Shown here: in pieces, positions 6,510-12,926 of the stretch
Numbering within the stretch: the stretch's first letter is position 1
How the letters are laid out: each line of letters begins with the position of its first letter
Assembly: GCA_013694495.1 (NCBI GenBank)
Contig: JACDCH010000552.1
Span: forward strand, 1-12,926
Length of the DNA stretch: 12,926 nt
Origin: Acidimicrobiia bacterium
Lineage (GTDB): Bacteria; Actinomycetota; Acidimicrobiia; Acidimicrobiales; JACDCH01
Direction: 5' to 3'
The notes under the pieces: model-generated
Database searches by the model: none
The model's input: only the letters and a program-made list of their open reading frames with translations
What the model was told of the DNA's origin: nothing
Translations under genes and position numbers: made by a program

Positions 6510-6672
6510 GGCGATGTGAGCCGCCAGAGGGCGCCATAGTGGACGGCGTGGACGGCGTGGACGACGGCAAGCGCAGCGAGGAGGTAGTTCCAGCGCTGCA
6601 GCCGCTTCCAGCGCTTCGCCTTGAGCTTGTGGCGCGCGGTGTCGCTCGAGACCGCCGCCAGGCCGACGGCGG
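6506..6672 (-). pseudogene. Fragment of a ferric-reductase-like transmembrane protein
   Basis: The minus-strand frame ending at TAG 6508-6506 gives GLAAVSSDTARHKLKAKRWKRLQRWNYLLAALAVVHAV in pieces. This resembles the last part of the heme-binding ferric-reductase-like transmembrane domain, where RRWKRLHRLxYLAAxLAVxH is typical. The frame remains open to 6718, but beyond about 6672 the plus strand is clearly TetR sequence, so the homology stops at a breakpoint. Only about 55 residues remain and no start is available. It converges on lgt and its stop codon overlaps the lgt stop. It is taken as a decayed remnant; the family assignment is from one short motif region. Confidence 0.5.
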
Positions 6673-7143
6673 TGACGATGTCCCGGATCGCCGAGGACAC
6701 CGGCATCGGGCGCGCCACCCTCTACAAGTACTTCCCGGACGTCGAAATCGATCCTGCTCGCCTGGCACGACCGCCAGATCACCGACCACCTACAGCGATG
6801 CCGAAGCCGGCGACCGCACCGCCGACGCCCAAGCGCGACTCGAAGCCGTCCTCGAGACCTACGCCTCCATCGTCCACGAGGCCCACGGCCAAACCAATAC
6901 GAGCTCGCCGCGCTCCTGCACCGCGGCGAACGCATCGCCCGCGCCGAACTCGAGCTGCATGACATGGTCCGCGACCTGATCTCCGCGGCCGCCGACGCCG
7001 GCGCGGTGCGCAAGGACGTCCCTGCTGACGAGCTGGCCGGCTACTGCCTGAACGCGCTAGGCGCCGCCGGTCAGGCGGCGTCGAAGGCCGCGGTCCGTCG
7101 CCTCATCGCCATCACCGTCGCCGGCCTGCGCCGCCCCGACTGA
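6673..7143 (+). pseudogene. TetR-family regulator remnant, N-terminally truncated with three frame changes
   Basis: The start is VTMSRIAEDTGIGRATLYKYFPDVE, the recognition part of a TetR DNA-binding domain; the first 25-30 residues and a start are missing. After PDVE the frame moves +1 (an extra A in GAAATCG near 6745-6748) to ILLAWHDRQITDHL. Near 6790-6805 it moves again to AGDRTADAQARLEAVLETYASIVHEAHGQ. Near 6890-6897 it returns to YELAALLHRGERIARAELELHDMVRDLISAAADAG and on to AGLRRPD, stop 7141-7143. Read together these pieces give a normal TetR order and C-terminus. TetR proteins are dimeric ligand-responsive repressors. With its upstream end replaced by an inverted membrane-protein fragment and three lesions in 470 bases, this copy cannot be functional. 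Confidence 0.7.
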
Positions 7144-7358
7144 CTAGCCACCGAGGTAGCGGCAGTTGTTCGTGTCGCCGACGACGTACCCGCCGTGCAT
7201 CGCCGGGCCGCCTGAGTCGCGATGCAGCTGCCGCCGCCGGCACGGGGATCGTTCTCGTTGCCGTTGAGCTGGACGATCTGGTCGGTGAGCTTCTGGCGTG
7301 CCCACTGGGTGGACGGCGGTCCGCTCCGATCGCGTAGTTCCCCTTCGGGCGACGCAGA
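7144..7358 (-). pseudogene. Trypsin-like serine protease fragment (GDSGGP region broken)
   Basis: Two minus-strand frames join to give RSGPPSTQWARQKL, TDQIVQLNGNENDPRAGGGSC and then DSGGPAMHGGYVVGDTNNCRYLGG. The order is that of the S1 (chymotrypsin-fold) protease active-site serine region of actinobacterial secreted enzymes. The frame breaks in the bases TGCATCGCGACTCAGG; one added G restores SCIGDSGGPAM. The protein stops right after NCRYLGG at 7146-7144, whereas the family continues another 15-30 residues, so the 3' end is lost where the TetR remnant begins. The catalytic His and Asp parts are absent upstream. A dead remnant of a secreted protease. Confidence 0.6.
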
Positions 7359-7434
7359 GCCGACGACGGACGGGCACGGTGACTGCACCGATCAGCAGCG
7401 GGGACGCGCTGTCAGCCGGTGCCCGCGGCTGAAC

Positions 7435-7617
7435 CTCTCGAGTGAACGACTCGAGCATCTGCGTCACGAGGGCGGCCGCCTCGTCTCGCGCCAGCTGCTG
7501 GTCGTCGGCGTCGGCGACGTAGAGGCACGCTTCGCGCAACGCACCGATGAGCATGAGGGCGAGCGGCCGGAGGGAGGGCACCAGCTTCGACGTCAACGGC
7601 GACGGGCGCAGCGGCCG
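7435..7617 (-). pseudogene. C-terminal fragment of a second TetR-family regulator
   Basis: The minus-strand frame here reads LVPSLRPLALMLIGALREACLYVADADD then ARDEAAALVTQMLESFTRE. This matches the last ligand-domain helices of TetR regulators, where LLxGALxEAALxIAxADDPxxAR...LLxGL is typical. No helix-turn-helix precedes it: upstream the frame reaches the pectate-lyase promoter region after about 33 non-homologous residues. The natural stop is also missing, since the frame runs on into the protease fragment. It is not the missing part of the plus-strand TetR remnant, which keeps its own C-terminus. About 60 residues remain. Confidence 0.5.
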
Positions 7618-7729
7618 GCCCGCCACCGACATCAGCAGATTCGACTGACGCCCAGCCGACATGGTGGCGGGCGCGGAACGAACGGCACGAGCCGGAGGCG
7701 TGAAAGGCGGTTGCAACTACCGTCGCGCC

Positions 7730-9406
7730 ATGAGCACGAAGCTGCACGCGCTGCGTCGCCTCTTCGTCGCGCTCGCGACCGCGGGGGCCGTCCTGGCGAC
7801 GGCGATGACGGCCACCGCACCCGCCGCCGCCGGTCCGCAGGATCCGCTGGCCTTCCCTGGCGCGGAGGGTTTCGGCGCTGTCGCCACCGGCGGGCGCGGG
7901 GGCGACGTCTACATCGTCACCACCCTGGAGCCCTACGGCGAGGGGTCGCTCGGCGACGCGTTGCAGCCCGAGGAGTGCGGTCCCCGCATCGTCTTGTTCG
8001 AGGTCAGCGGGATCATCGAAGCCGAATTTGACCTGAGCTGCGGCGACATCACGATCGCTGGTCAGACGGCCCCGGGCGCCGGCATCACGATCCGTGGTCG
8101 CATCTCCGGCGACATCGCGGAGGACGGCGGGAACGTGATCCTCCGCCACCTCCGCCTCCGGCCGAACCCACCGGAGGCGGGCAAGGAGAACTTCCACGAC
8201 GCTCTCCAGCTGTCCAACCACCCGGTGGCGATCATCGACCACGTGTCTGCATCGTGGGCGACCGACGAGGTCATGGACTTCTTCGAGGGGACCCACGACA
8301 TAACGATCCAGTGGTCGACCCTCGAGGAGCCCCGCGACGGCGGCCACCCGGACGGCGGGCATCACAACTACGGGCTGATCGTCGGCCCCGACGTGACCGG
8401 CGTGTCGATCCTCCACAACCTGTTCACCCACGAGCGGGCCCGGAACCAGGCGGTGGCGAGCGGCCCGGCGGAGATCGTCAACAACGTCACGTACGACGTG
8501 CAGGACAGCTTCGTCCACCACAACCCGGCTGACGGCGAGTTCCACATCACCATCAACGTGTTCCGCCGGGGCCCGTCGGGCGAAGGTTTCGTGCCCTACA
8601 ACCTCGACGACGAGGACGAGGACGGCGGGGTCGAGTACTTCATGTCACAGAACCTCGTCGACGACCCAGTCGAGGGTTTCGAGGGTGTCACCGACCGACC
8701 CTGGGACGTCGACTACGAGGGCTTCGCCGAGATCGGAGACGACGAGGAGTTCGCGATCGACGCGCCGAGCGAGTTCGACCGGCCGACCATCACGGAGCTG
8801 CCGGTCGACCAGGTCCTCGACGCCGTGCTGGCCGAGGTAGGGGCCTGGCCCCGCGACACCATCACCGCCCGCAACGTGCAGGAGGTCCGCGACCGCAGCG
8901 GCACGTGGGGGGCACGGGAGGACGGCATCGACCTTTTCGCCGGGCTCGAGCCGACCGACCCGCCGGCCGACGAGGACCGCGATGGCATGGCCGACGGCTG
9001 GGAGCGCGACCACGGTCTGGACCCGGCCGACGGCGAGGATCACCGAACGGTGCAGGCGTCCGGCTACACCGCCATCGAGGAGTACGTCAACGAGCTGTCC
9101 GACAACCTCGTCGCCGCGGCCTTCAGCGCTCCCCCGGCCGAGGACGTGCCCGCAACCGACGAGGCCGCGGCGGAGGCCGATGGCGGCGACCCGGAGGAGG
9201 CGGAGGAGGAAGAGCCCGAGGAGCCGACCGACGAGCCCGCCGAGCCGGCGGACGGCGACGAGGTGGCTGCCGTCCCGACGGTGGGAACCGGCGGCGACGG
9301 CGACGGCGGGGCGAAGACGCTGGCGATCATCGCCCTGCTCATCGCCATCGTGGCGCTCGGCCTCGGCGCGTACTCGGTCGCCAACATCAGGAGGAGCCAA
9401 GCGTGA
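7730..9406 (+). CDS. Secreted, membrane-anchored pectate-lyase-like protein
   Basis: ATG 7730 gives 558 residues. A signal peptide (RRLFVALATAGAVLATAMTATAPAAAG) covers about 1-35. Residues 40-400 match the parallel beta-helix pectate lyase type: FPGAEGFGAVATGGRGGDVYIVTTL, then DITIAGQTAPGAGITIRG, NVILRHLRLRP, FHDALQLSN, IIDHVSASWATDE, DITIQWSTLEE, HHNYGLIVG, SILHNLFTHERARNQ and EIVNNVTYD. The family normally has RNP near the end of the catalytic cleft; here it is ARNQ. Residues 413-432 (DEDRDGMADGWERDHGLDPA) are the Ca-binding thrombospondin-3-like repeat common in such lyases. An acidic Glu/Pro/Asp-rich stalk (465-512) and one C-terminal membrane helix (529-549) follow, so the enzyme is probably held at the surface. 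The longer frame from 7661 is rejected because the signal peptide fits 7730. The ribosome site is weak. The downstream lipoprotein gene overlaps by four bases. Confidence 0.85.
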   Translation: MSTKLHALRRLFVALATAGAVLATAMTATAPAAAGPQDPLAFPGAEGFGAVATGGRGGDVYIVTTLEPYGEGSLGDALQPEECGPRIVLFEVSGIIEAEFDLSCGDITIAGQTAPGAGITIRGRISGDIAEDGGNVILRHLRLRPNPPEAGKENFHDALQLSNHPVAIIDHVSASWATDEVMDFFEGTHDITIQWSTLEEPRDGGHPDGGHHNYGLIVGPDVTGVSILHNLFTHERARNQAVASGPAEIVNNVTYDVQDSFVHHNPADGEFHITINVFRRGPSGEGFVPYNLDDEDEDGGVEYFMSQNLVDDPVEGFEGVTDRPWDVDYEGFAEIGDDEEFAIDAPSEFDRPTITELPVDQVLDAVLAEVGAWPRDTITARNVQEVRDRSGTWGAREDGIDLFAGLEPTDPPADEDRDGMADGWERDHGLDPADGEDHRTVQASGYTAIEEYVNELSDNLVAAAFSAPPAEDVPATDEAAAEADGGDPEEAEEEEPEEPTDEPAEPADGDEVAAVPTVGTGGDGDGGAKTLAIIALLIAIVALGLGAYSVANIRRSQA

Positions 9407-10539
9407 GGCGGGCCGCGGTCGCCGCCGCCCTCCTGCTCGTCTCCGCTTCGTGCGGCGGGAACCAGGACGCCGCAGGCACCGACGAGACCGTCGCGACGAC
9501 CGCGGCCACCACGACGACCGAGGCTTCGGATCCCAGCGACGAGACGACCACGACGACGAGCGGCGACGATGGGGGAGAGGACGGCGAGCTGCCCCTGCCC
9601 CCCGAGCTCGACTCGTTCCCGGAACAGTCGATCGGAACGGTGGTCTGGCGAGTCAGCGACCGCCAGGAGCAGGAGGGCACCCGGCACGTCTTCCGGGCCG
9701 TGCTGGCCAGCGAGTTCGTGACCGAGGACGTCACCGCCGCGCTCGACGAGCTCGACCCGACGCCGGCCGAGTCGGACTCGTCGATCACGATCTCGCGGGA
9801 CGGGCAGACGCTGATGGTCATCACCAACCGGTTCGGATGCGACGACGTGTCGTGCCTGGCCGTGCTGCCGAGTGACCTGTCCGACGCCGATGTCGTCGAC
9901 GCGACGCAGGATGGCTCGCCGATCACGATCGACGGCCCCTCGGCGGTGGCCGACGGCGGGGAGCTGGTCGTCGTCCCGCTCGGCACCGGCCCGCACGAGC
10001 TCGACCTCTTCACCATCGCCCGCGACGGCGACGGCTGGGGGGAGCCCCAGCTGATCACCGCTGAGTCCGAGGAGGAGTACAACGACGCCCCCCGGTTCAC
10101 GCCCGCCGGCGGAGCGGTGCTGTTCGACTGCGGGTCGACGCCGTACAGCCAGGGCGACACGGGGATCTGCGAGGTCTCGCTCGACGGGGGCCCGGTCGAG
10201 GTGCTCGTCCCCGCCCCGGCCGAGGACCGCTCGGCGAAGACCGGGGCCTACGAGGCCGACGCCTCGCTCGTCTTCGAGTCGGCGGCGGAGGACTACGACG
10301 AGGTGCTCTGGCGAATGGATACGGCCACCGGTGAGATCGTGCGGGTGGAGCCGGCGTTCGCCAACGACAACTCCCCGTGCGTGCTGCCGAGCGGCTGGAT
10401 CGCCAGCCTGTGGCTCCGGCGGCCCGGGAACGACGAGGGCTACCACGAGCTCCGCCTCCTCGCTCCCGGCAACGAGGGCTACGTGATCATCAACCCCGGT
10501 ATCGACGTCGAAGACGTCAGCGTCGGCTGCGGCGCCTGA
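9403..10539 (+). CDS. Lipoprotein with probable TolB-like beta-propeller
   Basis: The GTG at 9403 overlaps the lyase stop (GTGA), indicating translational coupling. The 378-residue product starts RRAAVAAALLLVSASCGGN, a lipoprotein signal with Cys17. A Thr/Asp-rich linker (about 26-55, with TTTTTEASD and DETTTTTSG) then spaces the domain from the membrane. The folded part repeats short blocks typical of TolB/WD40-like propellers: SSITISRDGQTLMVITN, GPSAVADGGELVVVPLG, DGDGWGEPQLIT, DAPRFTPAGGAVLFDCG, GICEVSLDGGPVEVLV and LWRMDTATGEIVRVEP. Four cysteines in the domain could pair. No catalytic motif is seen. Coupling to the lyase suggests it helps bind or present the polysaccharide or its fragments; this is inference. 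Confidence 0.8.
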   Translation: MRRAAVAAALLLVSASCGGNQDAAGTDETVATTAATTTTEASDPSDETTTTTSGDDGGEDGELPLPPELDSFPEQSIGTVVWRVSDRQEQEGTRHVFRAVLASEFVTEDVTAALDELDPTPAESDSSITISRDGQTLMVITNRFGCDDVSCLAVLPSDLSDADVVDATQDGSPITIDGPSAVADGGELVVVPLGTGPHELDLFTIARDGDGWGEPQLITAESEEEYNDAPRFTPAGGAVLFDCGSTPYSQGDTGICEVSLDGGPVEVLVPAPAEDRSAKTGAYEADASLVFESAAEDYDEVLWRMDTATGEIVRVEPAFANDNSPCVLPSGWIASLWLRRPGNDEGYHELRLLAPGNEGYVIINPGIDVEDVSVGCGA

Positions 10540-10563
10540 GCTCAGGGCCGGCTGGCCTGCCAG

Positions 10564-10580
10564 GCCTCCTTGGCGGAGGC
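10564..10580. terminator. Possible hairpin terminator after the lyase operon
   Basis: GCCTCC-TTGGC-GGAGGC forms a 6-bp perfect stem with a 5-base loop, 24 bases after the lipoprotein stop. There is no T-run, as is common in actinomycetes. The same DNA is also open on the minus strand (ending ASAKEAWQASRP at 10544), so coding constraint is an alternative. The rest of 10581-10746 shows no convincing gene. Confidence 0.3.
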
Positions 10581-10746
10581 GAACTGGCGGCGGGCGTCCT
10601 CGATGTCGCCGGGCCGTTCCTCTCGCCTTGGAGCAGATCCTCGAGACCTTGGCCTCGTGTTCGACGTGGGACCGGGCCGACCCCTGACCTCTGGGGTCAC
10701 CAGCCGAAGGCGAAGCGGCCTGCCTTGGCCTGCGCTCCGTCGATCG

Positions 10747-11175
10747 TCAGCGGGCGACGGGGTTGATCCAGGTGATCTCGTCGAAGCGGGCGAAGTCGCT
10801 GTCGGCACTCACGATCTCCAGCCCGTGCTCGATGCACAGCGCGGCCAAGACGGCGTCGGACACGAGGTTGGCGCGCAGGTCGAGCTCGACGAGGAGGCGA
10901 CCGAGGATCTCTCGGTGGCCGGGACCTGGTTCGGGGACCCACACCGGCGCGGCGTCGAGCCAGGCCGTGGCGATGGCCCACGCCGCCTCGGGCCCGAGGG
11001 GGTCGGCCATCGCCCGGGGATGGGTCACGAGCCGCAGGAACGCACTGATCGACAGCCACGGCAGACCGACTCGTCGGTTGCCGTTGAGCGCCTCCTCCAT
11101 CCAACCCCGCGCCCGTTCGTGGAACGGACCGCTCTCATCGACCGCGTAGAGCAGCACGTTGGCGTCGACGAGCAT
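10747..11175 (-). CDS. vapC: VapC-family PIN-domain toxin (ribonuclease)
   Basis: This 142-residue PIN-domain protein opens MLVDANVLLYAVDESGPFHERA, with Asp4 as the first metal ligand. It continues LPWLSISAFLRLVTHPRAM, SDAVLAALCIEHGLEIVSADSDFARF and ITWINP. Asp107 and Asp125/Asp127 are the other expected acids. The usual Glu near residue 42-45 is replaced (SISAF), as in the VapC subgroup with the LPW...FLRxVTxPR signature. VapC toxins cut RNA, often tRNA or rRNA, and are held inactive by VapB. The ATG overlaps the antitoxin TGA by one base (TGATG after reverse complement), so translation is coupled. Its length and motifs look intact. Confidence 0.88.
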   Translation of the reverse strand: MLVDANVLLYAVDESGPFHERARGWMEEALNGNRRVGLPWLSISAFLRLVTHPRAMADPLGPEAAWAIATAWLDAAPVWVPEPGPGHREILGRLLVELDLRANLVSDAVLAALCIEHGLEIVSADSDFARFDEITWINPVAR

Positions 11176-11405
11176 CAGCGGCGGTCGACGCCCTCGAGGA
11201 CCTCCAGGACCTCGGCGACGTTGGACACGTCGATCTTGATGCCGACCGGGTGGGTGCGCTGCGTGAACCGATCCGACCGCTGGCGCGGCAGCAGACCACG
11301 GCGGATCAGCTCGTTGACGGCATCGGAGACACCCATGCCGCTCTCGCGGCGGAGCTGGTCGACGGCCCGCGCCGTATCCTCATCGAACTCCACCGTCGTA
11401 CGCAT
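11175..11405 (-). CDS. vapB: VapB-family ribbon-helix-helix antitoxin
   Basis: The 76-residue protein starts MRTTVEFDEDTARAVDQLRRESGMGVSDAVNELIRRGL, a typical ribbon-helix-helix DNA-binding domain. The C-terminal part (RSDRFTQRTHPVGIKIDVSNVAEVLEVLEGVD) would wrap the toxin. ATG 11405 is chosen over ATG 11420 because the earlier start would lie on the -10 box TATACT and its five extra residues (MVYSC) precede the conserved MRTT start. VapB with VapC binds and represses its own promoter. The downstream vapC overlaps by one base. Confidence 0.85.
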   Translation of the reverse strand: MRTTVEFDEDTARAVDQLRRESGMGVSDAVNELIRRGLLPRQRSDRFTQRTHPVGIKIDVSNVAEVLEVLEGVDRR

Positions 11406-11410
11406 GCAAG

Positions 11411-11416
11411 AGTATA
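11411..11416 (-). promoter_or_regulatory. vapBC -10 box, apparently leaderless promoter
   Basis: On the minus strand TATACT ends five bases before the vapB ATG (TATACT-CTTGC-ATG). Transcription would begin at or beside the A of ATG, giving a leaderless mRNA, which is common in actinobacteria. No good -35 hexamer is seen. A near-palindrome at 11421-11456 lies just upstream. Confidence 0.6.
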
Positions 11417-11420
11417 CCAT

Positions 11421-11456
11421 GTCCGTGCGCAGTAGCTCACACGCACGTGCGCGGAC
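11421..11456. promoter_or_regulatory. Possible VapBC operator (imperfect inverted repeat)
   Basis: The arms GTCCGTGCGC (11421-11430) and GTGCGCGGAC (11447-11456) are inverted copies at 8 of 10 positions around a 16-base spacer. They flank the expected -35 region of the vapBC promoter, where a ribbon-helix-helix antitoxin would bind. From 11457 to 11680 I see no gene or clear signal. Confidence 0.3.
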
Positions 11457-11680
11457 CGCCCGGGGAGCGGTGCTCGCCGTCCCGTCACCGGGTCCCCCAC
11501 ACCGTCGCGGTCACCGTCGCCAAGCGAGCGAACTCGGCACTCGATCTGGTCGTGGGCGTCGTGAGTCCGGGCAGCACCGTGATTCCCGGAACCCGGCACC
11601 TCGTGTCGGTCCGGCCTGACCACCAAATCCCCGTAGTCCCCACCGTCGCCCCGGACTGCGCCGGGTGCCAGGGTGACCGC

Positions 11681-11851
11681 ATGGACACGAACGAGGGCGA
11701 GGACGCGGTCGAGGTGCGGGTGCGCATGCGCGCTGGCACCGGACCGATGGAGGGATCGATCGAGTCCGCCGCCGATGGTGAGCGCCCGTTCGGCGGGTGG
11801 ATGGAATTGATGGCCGCCCTCGACGGGCTGCGGTCCGGGACCGATCGCTAG
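11681..11851 (+). CDS. Small protein of unknown function (56 aa)
   Basis: ATG 11681 opens a 56-residue frame. It reads EDAVEVRVRMRAGTGPMEGSIES, a beta-strand-like stretch, and then GERPFGGWMELMAALDGLRSG. The pattern of a short strand pair followed by PFxGWxxLxAAL recalls small uncharacterised actinobacterial proteins, but I cannot name the family. The frame is open upstream to 11447, but that extension is Pro/His/Val-rich, lacks a ribosome site and looks non-coding. The gene ends 31 bases before the LuxR-type regulator on the same strand, so read-through into it is possible. Confidence 0.5.
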   Translation: MDTNEGEDAVEVRVRMRAGTGPMEGSIESAADGERPFGGWMELMAALDGLRSGTDR

Positions 11852-11854
11852 AAT
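11849..11854 (+). promoter_or_regulatory. Possible -10 box for the LuxR-type regulator
   Basis: TAGAAT overlaps the stop codon of the 56-residue gene and lies 28 bases before the regulator ATG, in an A/T-rich patch (GAATTGCAAAA) unlike the surroundings. No convincing -35 box is seen. Confidence 0.3.
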
Positions 11855-11882
11855 TGCAAAAGGGACCTGGGGGCAGACCGGG

Positions 11883-12926
11883 ATGCTGTATGACCGCGAC
11901 CGGGAGCTGGCGCTCTTCGACGACGCCCTCGCGCGCGCGTCGCGAGGCGAGGGCGGACTCGTGCTGATCGAGGGTCCGCCCGGCGTGGGCAAGACGACGC
12001 TGCTGCGAGAGGCGGGGCGGGAGGCTCTGGCGGCCGGAGCCCAGGTGCTCAACGCCCGGGCCGGTGAGCTCGAGCGCGACCACTCCTACGGGCTCGTTCG
12101 CCAGCTGATGGAGCCGGCGCTGGCCAAGGCGAGCGAGGCCCAGCGCGAGGTCCTCCTCGGTGGCGCGGCCCGCTCGGCCGCCGCTCCCCTCGGCCTCGAC
12201 GGCGGTGAGCCCGTCTTCGAGGTCACCACCGCCCTCAATGGGCTGTTCTGGCTGACGGCCAACCTGGCGACCGACCGCCCGCTCGTGTTGTTGGCCGACG
12301 ACCTGCAGTGGGCCGACGCGCCGAGCATGCGCTATCTGCTGTTCCTCGTCCGCCGGCTCGACGGCCTGCCGCTGCTCGTCGTCGGCGGGACGCGCCCGGC
12401 GGGCGGCGGCGACGATGCGCACCTGCTGCGCGAGCTGGCGTGCGATCCGACGGTGATGGTGCTCGCGCCGGGGCTCCTCGGCGCCGCGTCGGTGGCGTCA
12501 CTCGTGCGCGAGCGCTACGACGCGTACGCGGATCCGGCCTTCGTCGAGGAGTGCGCGCAGGCCAGCGGCGGCAACCCGTTCCTGCTCGGCGAGTTGCTGC
12601 AGGCCTGCACCCAGGAACAGGTGCCGGCGTCGGCCGAGGGGGCGCGTCGAATCCACGAGCTCGGGCCCCGCACCATCGCCCGGGCGGTGCTGCTGCGCAT
12701 CGCCGCCCTCGGCGCCGATGCGCGCGCACTGGTTCGGGCCGTCGCCATTCTCGGCACCGACGTGCCGCTTCCCCGTGCCGCCCAGCTGGCCGGACTGTCG
12801 GCGGCCGCGGCCACGACCGCGGCCGATGCCCTTTCATCGGTGGCGGTGCTGGAGCAGCGCCGGCCCCTCGAGTTCCTGCACCCGGTGATCCGCTCGGCCG
12901 TCTACGGCGACCTGCCGGCCGGCGAC
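11883..12926 (+). CDS. Large AAA-type LuxR-family transcriptional regulator (5' part)
   Basis: The frame from ATG 11883 is open to the window end (348 residues). It begins MLYDRDRELALFDDALARASRGEGGLVLIEGPPGVGKTTLL in sequence pieces: the domain start typical of LAL/MalT-like regulators, then Walker A GPPGVGKTT (31-39). LVLLADDLQWAD (134-145) is Walker B with the DDLQWAD form usual in this family. LLVVGGTRP (164-172) is sensor-like, and CAQASGGNPFLLGELL (224-239) is the GNPFxLxEL motif of the lid region. The later part has HPVIRSAVYGDL, the usual spot before the tetratricopeptide-like region. Full members are about 900-1000 residues and end in a LuxR helix-turn-helix, outside this window. ATP and an inducer usually control them; target genes are unknown. 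Confidence 0.88.
   Translation, partial: MLYDRDRELALFDDALARASRGEGGLVLIEGPPGVGKTTLLREAGREALAAGAQVLNARAGELERDHSYGLVRQLMEPALAKASEAQREVLLGGAARSAAAPLGLDGGEPVFEVTTALNGLFWLTANLATDRPLVLLADDLQWADAPSMRYLLFLVRRLDGLPLLVVGGTRPAGGGDDAHLLRELACDPTVMVLAPGLLGAASVASLVRERYDAYADPAFVEECAQASGGNPFLLGELLQACTQEQVPASAEGARRIHELGPRTIARAVLLRIAALGADARALVRAVAILGTDVPLPRAAQLAGLSAAAATTAADALSSVAVLEQRRPLEFLHPVIRSAVYGDLPAGD

Noticed and set aside
5790..7013. 407-residue minus-strand frame across lgt and the TetR remnant
   Set aside because: It is antisense to clear Lgt motifs and is Arg/Gly/Ala-rich without recognisable domains. A shadow of high-GC coding DNA.
7412..8545. 377-residue minus-strand frame opposite the lyase gene
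   Set aside because: Antisense to the conserved beta-helix motifs. The TetR-tail evidence lies in a different frame.
9064..10446. 460-residue minus-strand frame opposite the lyase/lipoprotein operon
   Set aside because: Antisense to the coupled operon with signal peptide and domain evidence. Its composition is typical of a shadow frame.
10544..10650. Minus-strand tail ending ASAKEAWQASRP as the end of a gene
   Set aside because: It looks protein-like for about 25 residues, but no start or conserved region precedes it before vapC. It may be a fossil but cannot be supported.
10570..11619. 349-residue plus-strand frame opposite vapBC
   Set aside because: vapB and vapC have family motifs, coupling and a promoter on the other strand. 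This frame has none.
1..12926. tRNA, rRNA, CRISPR array or complete insertion sequence
   Set aside because: No cloverleaf, repeat-spacer pattern, transposase motif or terminal inverted repeat pair was found on reading both strands.

Overview
The window is high-GC DNA with very high third-position G+C and many GTG starts. It reads as an actinomycete (Actinomycetota). The EAL-DICT protein, the actinobacterial type of Lgt, the Thr-rich lipoprotein linkers and the BlaI/M56 and DUF305 genes all fit. A lineage such as Acidimicrobiia is possible but cannot be settled from the sequence. No rRNA, tRNA, CRISPR array or intact insertion sequence is visible.

Layout. (1) 1-1550: the tail of an unidentified gene, then an EAL-DICT signalling gene whose reading frame is broken twice. 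(2) 1775-6509: a compact block holding a 59-residue Met/His-bearing membrane protein, an M56 (BlaR1-like) membrane protease with its BlaI/MecI/CopY-family repressor, a divergent DUF305 lipoprotein, an ECF sigma factor with an overlapping putative membrane anti-sigma factor, and a divergent prolipoprotein diacylglyceryl transferase (lgt). Four related dyads with half-site CCTACnAC lie in the gaps before the small protein, before blaI/DUF305, before the sigma operon and before lgt. I read this block as one BlaI-controlled envelope-stress regulon, possibly for copper: repressor and protease sense the signal, DUF305 and the small protein are effectors, and Lgt lipidates DUF305. This is the most interesting part of the window. 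(3) 6506-7617: a gene graveyard with fragments of a ferric-reductase-like membrane protein, a TetR regulator with three frame changes, a trypsin-like protease whose GDSGGP motif is broken by one base, and the C-terminus of another TetR regulator. (4) 7730-10539: an intact two-gene operon with a secreted, membrane-anchored pectate-lyase-like protein and a lipoprotein of probable beta-propeller fold, overlapping by four bases. (5) 10747-11405: a VapBC toxin-antitoxin pair on the minus strand with an apparently leaderless promoter. (6) 11681-12926: a 56-residue conserved-looking small protein and the 5' part of a large LuxR-type AAA regulator that runs off the window.

The broken genes are concentrated in two places while long neighbouring genes are intact. 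This argues for real decay rather than uniform sequencing error, but single-base errors in the EAL-DICT gene cannot be excluded.
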